Source: Lasiosphaeria ovina (taxonomy: Eukaryota > Ascomycota > Sordariomycetes > Sordariales > Lasiosphaeriaceae). From it: a stretch of 64,000 nt of DNA. The stretch is from NCBI GenBank assembly GCA_033439765.1, contig JAULSN010000005.1, forward strand, positions 1,116,001-1,180,000, given 5' to 3'. The notes under the pieces are model-generated. The model saw only the letters and a list, made by a program, of their open reading frames with translations, searched no databases and had not been told where the DNA came from. A program made the translations under genes and the position numbers. Positions 11,587-19,715 of this stretch are shown here, piece by piece; position 1 is the first letter of the stretch; each line of letters begins with the position of its first letter.

Positions 11587-12231
11587 TTACAAGAGAACAA
11601 ACGACTCTGGCCCTTGCTCCCACCACCACCACCCCCGCGGATTCTTATCCCCATCCATCCAGCCATCGAGGTAACACTGCCCTACGAGCCTATACAAACA
11701 CTGCCCGCTGCTGCTGCCATGACGGCCCCGGCGCAAAACACACGGCAGCTTGGATCCAAGTATGATACACAGCACATCGCCCTTGCGCACCGTTGAGAAT
11801 CCCAGCCCGATGTCGCCATGGCTGGACAGGACGATGCGCTTCCCGGATGCGAGCTCGCCGGCTTCGCGGAGGAACTGCCGCAATTTGCGAGCATGGTCAT
11901 CTCCCTCAGGTTCTTGTTCTGCGGGCGGCGGTTTGGAAGTCGAGTCCAAGCCAGTGGCATCCTCCTCTTGGTCTGTCGATGGTGCAAAGAAGGATGATTC
12001 GCCGTCGTAAGCATCCAGCAGGTCTGCGAGGGGATAGCCAACTCTGTGATCGGTGGTGAACGACCAGTCGGCGAGCACAGTGCGGAGGATGGCTGCCCGC
12101 ATGTTGTCCGGTGTGGTCCACCTGGGGGTGGCCGTGCTGTTCTCCTGTACTATCCGAGCCAGCCGCGCCTGCACGAGCGCCTGCAGCTTATCCACGTCTA
12201 GAAGATGTTGAACGCAGAATCCCAATACCAC
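11587..12231 (-). pseudogene. HET-domain protein C-terminal relic
   Basis: A 214-codon open frame whose second half matches the C-terminal module of fungal HET proteins: SSHGDIGLGFSTVRKGDVLC, then ILGSKLPCVLRR and YRLVGQCYLDGWMDG, compared with the usual G-x-GP-x(5)-GD-x-(V/I)C...P-x-(V/I)LR...LVG-x-x-Y-x-x-G-x-x-G. The N-terminal HET core (the CLSYxWG and W-I-D-x-(L/I)C region) is absent. The first ~12 residues overlap, in another frame, the chitinase-like relic at 12192-12456, so this ORF has no plausible start of its own. It is read as a stranded 3' fragment. The C-terminal tail has run into low-complexity Trp/Gly-rich sequence. Confidence 0.65.
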
Positions 12232-12456
12232 TCGCCGCTAGCCACGCTATCGTACTTGGCGTTGGCGAGCGCCTTCTTGAACGACTCCTTCGTCGACACG
12301 CCTTCGCACCAGCCGAAGCACGCTTGGCAGCCCGCACCGCAGCGTCCCACTTCCGACCCGCTTTTGTATTACAGTAGCACGTCACTTATAGCATCTTCAA
12401 CCAACGAGAGACCGGAAAAAAACTCACCAGAAGCCCCACTGCCCACAGCAATCTAA
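12192..12456 (-). pseudogene. relic with hevein-type cysteine motif and GH18-like C-terminal motif
   Basis: On the minus strand, 12428-12456 reads LDCCGQWGF. A GTGAGT donor at 12427 and an acceptor ending at 12361 then allow continuation as CGSEVGRCGAGCQ at 12360, together the core of a type-1 chitin-binding domain. The same frame continues to YDSVASGEWYWDSAFNIF, stop, T-W. That resembles the end of subgroup-C GH18 chitinases, where the motif is FWTW; the stop TAG at 12198-12200 replaces the first Trp. Both flanks are missing. It is read as debris of a chitin-binding chitinase gene with a TGG to TAG change. The identity of the GH18 part rests on one short motif. Confidence 0.5.
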
Positions 12457-12847
12457 ATTCTTACACGTGAGGCCGTGGGTGCGCTTGGAGCGGTGCAGCC
12501 AGCGAATGTGGTAACTTTGGCTGTAAAATGTGGTATTTTCCTGGGCGGTGAACTGTAACGCTTGGACGCCTATGTACAGTACCTACAGTGCACCGAGACC
12601 ATTTACAGTAACAGTGCTCCAAGACTCTCTCTTTAATTTATAGTTAGACCTCCAAGCTTTCCCCGGCTTTCGCATTCCACAGCACATCCACGTCACAAAG
12701 CCAAGCTCGACTTCACACGACTATCCCGAGTCCATCCCGGGCAGCATCCGGGTTCCAATTGCGATTGCTGCCTATCACCAGCCGGCCACTTGGCATCGCC
12801 GCTTCTGTCCTTTTGCATCCTGCACCCTTATAAATAGAATCGAGACG
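12457..12847. other. intergenic, promoter side of the F-box gene
   Basis: No gene. About 12580-12840 is moderately AT-rich and probably contains the promoter and 5' UTR of the F-box gene at 12848. A TATA-like tataaat lies at 12830-12836. Confidence 0.35.
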
Positions 12848-13954
12848 ATGGCTGACGCGGTCCCGACTATCAGTGTCGTGCGCCGCAGAGCTGCTGACAC
12901 TAGACCCGGCGGGGGTGGGGTTGCGGGTGGTGGTGATGACGCTGACGCAGACGCTGACCGCGATGAGCCCCTCGTCGACCTCACTGAAGCCCTGGCCCTG
13001 CACTCCAAACGCACCGAGCGCCAGCGCAAGAAAATGGCCAAAAAGGCCAGCACGATTGCGGCTAGGCACTGGAGTGGGCTGCTGGACATGCCCTACGAGA
13101 TTTTGGCGGCCATCTTGTCCATCTTGCGCCCCCGAGACGTCTTTGCCCTTTTGCGCGTGAGCAAGCCGCTGCGAAACTTCATCCTGTCCGACGAAGACAC
13201 CCTCGCCGCCAGCATCATAAGCCTGCGCTATGGCTCCCTCGAGCGCAGCTTTCTGCGGCCCGTGCTGATGCAAGACGTCGACTCGGCCCTGCACGCGGCT
13301 GTGCAGAACCCGGACCGACAGGAGCTGCTGACTTTACACAAAAGGTCGTTCCAGCACATCCAGCCCCCCAACGTCTCCCTCACGTGCACCTGCCTGACCT
13401 GCATGCTGCGCTGGAACTGCCTGTGTCTCGTTGTCGATTTCGCCCACTGGCAAGATAACCTCGACAAAGGAAAGCCCATCCTCCCCGTCCCCCGCGGGAC
13501 ACCGCCCGGGTGGAACAAGACCCTCGTCGCCGCCAACGCCACCGTCGTCGTCAAGTCGCTGCGCAGCCGCCTGTGGCATGCCAGGATCCTCGAGGCCCAT
13601 CTCGACTCCACCGTGCGCTCGATCCGTCGTCACGGCCAGAACAAGGGCAACCGCCGCCGCCGCTTCCGCATGACCGACGACGACGTCCGCGCCGGCACCG
13701 ATGCCTTCCTCGAGCGAAGCGGGCCCCCGACCCTTGACTTTCCCTTCAACCGTGACCAGTACTACATGCTCGAGGCCTTTCTCCCAAATCGCAGCTGGAT
13801 CTCCGAGCACCAAGGGTGGGTGTATATGCCGGCGAAACAGCACGACACGGACCTCGACATTCTCGTGAGATGGGACGCGCGGAGACGGCCTCAGAGGCCT
13901 CAGGAGGACAGCCGGGTGGCAGACACCGAGACGGACCTCCCACGAACCCAATAG
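12848..13954 (+). CDS. F-box domain protein (368 aa)
   Basis: Intronless ORF from ATG 12848 to TAG 13952-13954. The N-terminal ~60 residues are Asp/Ala/Gly-rich and then Lys-rich, probably disordered. Residues ~75-118 match the F-box pattern (GLLDMPYEILAAILSILRPR followed by DVFALLRVSKPLRNFI). The remainder has conserved-looking aromatic and cysteine features (CTCLTCMLRWNCLCLVVDF, DNLDKGKPILP, PFNRDQYYMLE) shared with many uncharacterised Sordariomycete F-box proteins. Expected role: substrate adaptor of an SCF ubiquitin ligase, binding Skp1 through the F-box; the target is unknown. The family call is firm, the target open. Confidence 0.85.
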   Translation: MADAVPTISVVRRRAADTRPGGGGVAGGGDDADADADRDEPLVDLTEALALHSKRTERQRKKMAKKASTIAARHWSGLLDMPYEILAAILSILRPRDVFALLRVSKPLRNFILSDEDTLAASIISLRYGSLERSFLRPVLMQDVDSALHAAVQNPDRQELLTLHKRSFQHIQPPNVSLTCTCLTCMLRWNCLCLVVDFAHWQDNLDKGKPILPVPRGTPPGWNKTLVAANATVVVKSLRSRLWHARILEAHLDSTVRSIRRHGQNKGNRRRRFRMTDDDVRAGTDAFLERSGPPTLDFPFNRDQYYMLEAFLPNRSWISEHQGWVYMPAKQHDTDLDILVRWDARRRPQRPQEDSRVADTETDLPRTQ

Positions 13955-15261
13955 CGTGATTTGCTATCACCATTCTGATTAAAAGGGTAGATACTTAACG
14001 TTACACCAAATAAACGAACAGTAGTTTGAACAGCGTTTCTCTGGCTCGGAATGCATCCATATTCTTCCAGAACTCTCGTCAACGCTCGACTTCGAGTGTG
14101 TGATTACCCTTCAGGAAGCCCCGCCTCCCCTCTCTAATTTCAGGCATGTTCATCTTTAGCATCACTCAAGTCTAGTCACATCATCAGATATCTTCTCCAT
14201 TCTCCTTTTCCCTCTTTTGAATACCGCCATCCTACTGTAATTAGTCTCTACCTTCATGTCGCGAACCCCGATAACCCCAGCGCAGTGCGCCACTGGCCAC
14301 ATTGTTCTACACCACACACTCCGTTTGCTTCCGCTTCATCCGTCGTGCGACTGTATCATTGCTGCCGCGCAAAGGCCGCAGCGTGATCTCAAACCGCAAA
14401 GAAAGGCAACAGGTCGAGGCGCAGCGTCACCTGGTCGCGGACCAGAAAATGCGCTACAAACGCCCAGACAGGGCCAGGGTGATACAGGAGCATGCTCAGA
14501 ATCTGATCCTGGGCGGACGTGTTCAAAACCACACGCAGGCCCCATTTGAAGTGGCGACAGCAAGGCAGGTGTCTAGCCGCGTCACCGCGGCTGTGCATGT
14601 GAACGTTCGTGCATCCAGAGCACGGGTGAGGACAGTGACGTTCGGGGCCATGCGCGGATTCGATACCTCAAACAACGGCCAGATTGCTTCACACAAGTCT
14701 CGGCGTCTATCCGTGGTGGCTGGGCAATCGGGCGGCGGCGCAGTTTGTGGGGTGCCTCGCGGGCTAACGTGCTGTGACGGCTTGTTGTTGCTTTTTCCTT
14801 GGCGCTGTCGCCTTTGCCCTTTGGGTTTTTGCGCAACGCCAAACCTCCCGCCAAGACACAACGCCTCGGCCATGTTTTGCCCGACATTACGGAGCAAAAA
14901 CATGTGATATTGACATCAATTAGGTAAATTTGCACAAGCCTTCGAGACACACGCCAATGACTGGCCACTAACATCAATTAGACCCATTGAAATAGCTTCC
15001 CCGCATCGTGACCCTGTCCGTCCCGGCGATGAGCCACCCCCGTTGCTGCACAGCCTCGCTAGGACCTTGCCATTTCGAGTCACCTTCAGTCCTAGATCAA
15101 CATCCGGAGGCCACCGTCAATCGCGACGACGATATAAACACGCTGTGGATTTCCCGGTCTATGATTGAGTTATGGCAAACAATCAACAATACCAAAGCTG
15201 ATGCATCAATCATCAACACCCAACACAACCAGCGACAGCTTCGATCAGCACAGCCCCCAAG
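13955..15261. other. intergenic; overlapping unsupported ORFs 14256-14977
   Basis: ORFs of 75-200 codons overlap in four frames here. The longest (14302-14907, plus) is Arg-rich and motif-free, and no frame shows a clear coding bias. The last ~150 bases are A/C-rich and look like the 5' UTR of the CorA-like gene starting at 15262. Confidence 0.4.
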
Positions 15262-16638
15262 ATGGAAGATTTACATGACCACTTTGGACGGCGCAGCCTG
15301 TGGCCGGAGTGGGACGTATTTCAGTCGCCCGTCATCGACGTGACCGAGATATGGGGCCACGACGAGTCGTCGGCGACCGTGGTCGAGACGCGCGCCATCT
15401 CGTCGGCCGACCTCGACACCTGGCTGGACGCGTCTCGGCGCACGACAATCAAGGGCGAGAACCACACGCGCCTGCTGCGCATCGTGTGGGTCGGCCAGAA
15501 CCCGCAGACGTCGCGGCTCAGCCCGTCAACCAAGGCGCTGGAGCGGCTGCTCGGCGTCTGGGATCTGAAGGGCGGGTTCGACTACGCGCAGAGCTGCTTC
15601 GCCGGCGTCGCGGCGCTGCCGAGGCACGACACCAACAAACCCCCCGTGTTCAGCGTCGCGTACCACCCCAAGCTGGCGCTGGCGTGGTCGCGCACCGGCC
15701 GCGACGGGAGCGATCCCGAGGGCATCGCGCTGCCGCACACGCAGGCCGTCGTGTTCGCCGAGGGCGACGAGCGCGTCGAGCTGCTGCGCATCCTGCAGTC
15801 GCAGTGGAGCGCGCGCGTGGCCCGCCACATCATGTTCCCGGCGCTGCTGGCTGGGCTGGTGCTGGGCCACGAGCTGGACTCGACGCTCGACGAGATCAAG
15901 CTCGCGGTGCGGCAGGTCGAGGAGCGCACGGGGCACCACCGCTTCACGTCGCGCCGCCAGACGCAGCCCGCCGCCGGCGAGCTAGGCTCGCTCTCGGCGC
16001 AGATGAGCGGGTGCGCCGCCAAGCTGGCCAACGGCACGCGCAAGCTCAAGGTCGTCGACGCGCTCAACGAGTTCATGCTGCACGAGGCTGCTGCTGCCGT
16101 GGCGGGCGGCAACACCAACACCACCGCCGATGATGACGACGACGCCGCGGCCGTCGCGCGCAACATCCAGCTCCTGCAGCACCGCGCGAGCATGCAGGCC
16201 GTCGACACGGCGTACGTGCAGCAGCGGATCCAGATCCAGATCGCCGCGCTGTTCCACCTGATCGCGCAGCAGGACAACGCCATCGCGTTCGACACGGCCA
16301 GCGCGACCCGCAGCATCGCCGCCTCCAGCCTGCAGGACTCGTCCAGCATGAGGATGCTGGCCCTCGTCGCCATGTTTTTCCTGCCTGGCAGCTTCGTCGC
16401 CGCGCTGTTCTCGACGCCGCTGTTTGTCTGGGACGACGGCGCGGCCCAGCAGGCGGCGGCGGCGGCGGCGCACACGGGTGCGCTGTCCGTGGCCACCCGC
16501 CCGCAGTTTGCCCTGTTCTGGGCTATTGCTGTGCCGATGACGGTGGCGATCTTTGTGCTCTACGCCGTGTGGATGGTACACCAGAAGAAGAAGGATAAGC
16601 GGCGGAGACGGAAAGGCGTGGAGATGCATGTTGTTTGA
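15262..16638 (+). CDS. CorA-like Mg2+ transporter-type protein (458 aa)
   Basis: Intronless ORF from an ATG preceded by a purine-rich AAG context to TGA at 16636. The protein has a long soluble N-terminal region (~1-360) ending in a helical bundle (LLQHRASMQAVDTAYVQQRI, QIQIAALFHLIAQQDN). Two closely spaced C-terminal membrane helices follow: ~365-388 (MLALVAMFFLPGSFVAALFS) and ~415-438 (ALFWAIAVPMTVAIFVLYAV). A basic tail (KKKDKRRRRKG) should be cytosolic. This is the layout of fungal CorA-like proteins, in which the classic GMN motif is often replaced; here the region after TM1 reads STPLFVW. Poly-Ala/Gln and Asp runs mark variable loops. It is a distant analogue of the minus-strand CorA-like gene at 5275-8576, but intronless and without ankyrin-like repeats. 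Transport activity is inferred. Confidence 0.82.
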   Translation: MEDLHDHFGRRSLWPEWDVFQSPVIDVTEIWGHDESSATVVETRAISSADLDTWLDASRRTTIKGENHTRLLRIVWVGQNPQTSRLSPSTKALERLLGVWDLKGGFDYAQSCFAGVAALPRHDTNKPPVFSVAYHPKLALAWSRTGRDGSDPEGIALPHTQAVVFAEGDERVELLRILQSQWSARVARHIMFPALLAGLVLGHELDSTLDEIKLAVRQVEERTGHHRFTSRRQTQPAAGELGSLSAQMSGCAAKLANGTRKLKVVDALNEFMLHEAAAAVAGGNTNTTADDDDDAAAVARNIQLLQHRASMQAVDTAYVQQRIQIQIAALFHLIAQQDNAIAFDTASATRSIAASSLQDSSSMRMLALVAMFFLPGSFVAALFSTPLFVWDDGAAQQAAAAAAHTGALSVATRPQFALFWAIAVPMTVAIFVLYAVWMVHQKKKDKRRRRKGVEMHVV

Positions 16639-17429
16639 ACGGTGGTGTGCATATGTAATTAGCTCAAAGCTGTGTTATTTGTCGCTTTTGTGCTCCCACA
16701 CATGCTTGACTGTATTCGTTTTATTCTTTGCGTGGTGGTGGGTATAAGCCACTTCACTTTTGTGACAGATAATTATGGCTGTAGAAGTCCCTATTTGATC
16801 CGACGAAAGATAATAACCCTTCTATGTTGGGGGAAATAAGTCCCCCTATAGAGTGTAGGGGGTTGCGGAAGGTCGAAAGAACGTTTTTTTCCATTATTAA
16901 GGAATGAGCAGCGGAAGCCTACATTATATAATTACGAGAAGCGCAGCGAACAGTGTAGGTGGGTTTAATAGGGCCTGACAGGCCCTGACAGGCTCGCCTT
17001 GGCTATCACAAGGGTAATTCCTGAAAAAAGGTAGTCAGGTTATCAAGATGTACCAGAGCCTCGCCCGGTTAGCCCTGCCATCACCATGTGTGGTTGTCTT
17101 TGCAAGCACTGGTTCGGTTGTTTGCCTCAAGGTATTCACGACGATTAACTATTCCGATTCCTTATCACGATCTCCCGCAGAAATAGTCTAGCCGAGCATC
17201 GCGACCTGTCCATCATGCAACATACCACCATTAAGGAGATCATCACCGAATTAATTCTTAGACCCTAGACGTGGGCTCTGCGTCACCAGGTTCGAGGTAA
17301 GCCGTTGCCGCAGTGTACCCAAGTCGAAGCCACCAAGGTCAGAGAAACGTACTGACGGACGTCTCTACGGCAGCCGAGTTAGCCGAGTTGTGGCTGTCCA
17401 GAACAAAAGCGCTAACGTGAGGAAACGGC
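16639..17429. other. intergenic; possible repeat-element debris
   Basis: No ORF. A short perfect hairpin (ggggga-aataag-tccccc) lies near 16830-16850, and a doubled motif (ggccctgacaggccctgacaggc-like) near 16970-16990. These look like remnants of a mobile or structured element, but the family could not be named. Confidence 0.3.
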
Positions 17430-19394
17430 CCAGGGCAACCATGGCGGCGAAATCATGGAACGACCCTATCGCGACGAGTTCAAATCACCCACTCCCAACT
17501 CTGGCGCCCGTCCAGTCTTCTCCTCTGTGTGGAAACTGCCAATCGATGTACCAGGACGTGCTTCGTCACGGGTGCAGCAGATTTGTATTACACTATAGGG
17601 AATTTGAAGAAGCTACTTGCCAGGGATGTAAAATTCTTGCCAGTGCAGAAAACTACCTTATTACCGCGCACATTCCTTTTGGTTGGAAAGTCCGGCCGCA
17701 CATAGTTTTAGGGTCACTAGGTTTAGGAGTCAACGAAGACATTGGTTTTAACAAAAGCGGCATTCTGTACGCATTTAAAGGTTAATAGCTGCCAAATCCC
17801 TCTATTCTAGTTCGGGAGGAGAGTGGCTCTGATTGTTTGATACTCGATGGGCACCCCCAACCCGTGGGATCTCAACGTTGTCGGCTTTCCCTCGCAGTCG
17901 GAAGTATTCGCCGGGGCAATAGAAATGGTTCATTATTGGCCGGGTAAGTGTGCATCACATTCGGCTTGTGAAATGCCTCACAATACGCCTCTCCCAACAA
18001 GGATTCTCGACCTTGGTCTCGATAGCTCCAGCACGATTACTCTTCGCGAATCAAGGGGTACCACGGGCCGCTATATTTGTCTGAGTTACTGCTGGGGCAG
18101 CCCCGCCACCTTCATCAAGACGACTGGCGCTACTCTCGAATCGCACACCCGAGGCATCCAACTGCAAGAGTTTCCATAAACATTCCAAGATACCTTCAAG
18201 ATCGCTCGCGCACTGGGAGTGCAATATGTGTGGATTGACGCCCTCTGCATCATACAAGACAGCTAGGACGACTGGCAGCGCGAAGCTGGTCGGATGGCAG
18301 ATGTTTACCGCAATTCATATCTCACCATGGCCGCCACATGGGGAAACTCGCCCGAGACCGGCTGTTTCAGCAAACCAAGTGACGGGGTTCGCCATGGGAC
18401 TGTCATGATGTATGCGACAGAACACCCCACCGAGCTTCGTGACGTCACTACCCGCTTCCCTCTACTATCTCGAGCGTGGGCGTACTAGGAGCGCCTGTTG
18501 GCACCTCGCGTGCTCCACTTCGGACGCCAGGAGATGATATGGGAGTGCTCTAAGATGACAGCCTGCGAGTGTGGACTGAATTATGTTGTGGGGAATGGGA
18601 TATCTAAGAAGAGCTTTTTCGGGTTTATCTCCGAATTCAAAACAACCGTCGACACCACTCCCCAGTCCGTATGGGCCGAGGTGGTCGCGGATTATTCGTC
18701 GCTGCAACTGTCTTATTCCAGAGACAAACTATCCGCGCTGTCTGGGCTAGCGGACGAAATGCGACGCCACGGTGGGCAGGAATATCTGGCGGGCCTGTGG
18801 AGAGATACGCTGGTGCTGGATATGTGCTGGCACCGACCCAAGTGGTATAACACGACTCCGCCCCGTCCGCCATCCGAATATCGCGCGCCGACTTGGTCCT
18901 GGGCGTCACTCAATGGGCCCGTCGAGCTTGATCGCACACTATATACCGGAGACAGAACGAGAGAACGGGCGGCCAAAGAATTAGCACGAGTTCTCGACGC
19001 CAAACGTTTCCCTTCTGGTCCTTCTGCAACGGGCGAAGTCAAGGACGGGTTTGTCACGTTGCGTTGTTCTTTGATTCGTGCTTCGTTTGAGAAGAATAAG
19101 ATTTGCTTCGACTATCAACATGTAGGTGGCCAACCCGGTGAGAGATGCAGGTCCTTCAATTGGTATGACGATCATACATGCGAGATGGATGAAAATGGGG
19201 AATACTATATTATACCGTTGGCCTCTTGTAATTTGTTCTTGGGTCGGCACACCTTGCATTGGCTTGTTGTCAAACGCAGGACCCAGGGTTCGACGGAAAA
19301 GATTAGGGTAGGGCTGATAAAGCTTGTTATAAGCTATGATGAGTTGGAGTTCAATTCAAGTGCCGAGACGCTGGACCAAGTCACAATTGTCTAG
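17430..19394 (+). pseudogene. HET-domain (heterokaryon incompatibility) gene broken by a frameshift and three stops
   Basis: The 5' part (17430-17785) has Cys-x-x-Cys motifs typical of HET proteins (LCGNCQ, CQGCKIL). The main part (17847-19394) contains the HET core in order: YICLSYCWG, QYVWIDALCIIQD, RMADVYRNSYLTMAAT, RFPLLSRAWAY, ERLLAPRVLHFG, and a C-terminal YRAPTWSWAS block. Three in-frame stops interrupt it: TAA after LQEFP (18178), TAG after IIQDS (18265) and TAG after SRAWAY (18487). In the last case the family has Gln (WAYQER), so CAG to TAG fits; the other two are also compatible with C to T changes. A TGA and a frame change separate the two parts near 17785-17847. HET proteins trigger cell death after fusion of unlike mycelia; this allele should be null. 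Confidence 0.85.
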
Positions 19395-19715
19395 TCCAGC
19401 TTGTCACAGTTGATCATCGAGATAACAAAAGGAAAGTTAGGAACAGACATGACTTTTTTGGGTTGATCAAAATTACTCAATGTAATGCGGTGTGGAAGAA
19501 GAACGGTGCACGAGGCGCCCGCGCAGCGTGGGCGCGCCATACACTGTAACTAGAGAGTCCGCGCGAGCGGTTTGAGCTTAGTAGAGGGACCGCATGCCCT
19601 TAGAGGGCGGAGCTTACGCTCCTACGGTGTAAGATAAATAATAATGCGGTGTGAATTTGGGTATCATACAGGCGTGCACGTTGACAGAAAACCAATCTAG
19701 CAAAAGCTCCCCCGT
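19395..19715. other. intergenic with GC-rich palindromic block and 12-bp direct repeat
   Basis: A 12-bp sequence, taatgcggtgtg, occurs at about 19482 and again about 19642, bracketing a ~150-bp GC-rich block with internal complementarity (cgcccgcgcagcgtgggcgcgcc; cccttagagggcg). This could be a small insertion with target duplication or a structured 3' region between the two convergent genes. Confidence 0.35.

Noticed and set aside
14256..14977. Long ORFs in four frames between the F-box and CorA-like genes
   Set aside because: They overlap one another, lack motifs, and have compositions expected from GC-rich non-coding DNA.
17281..17310. A ggttcgagg phrase reminiscent of a tRNA T-loop
   Set aside because: No matching acceptor, D-arm or anticodon stem could be found around it.
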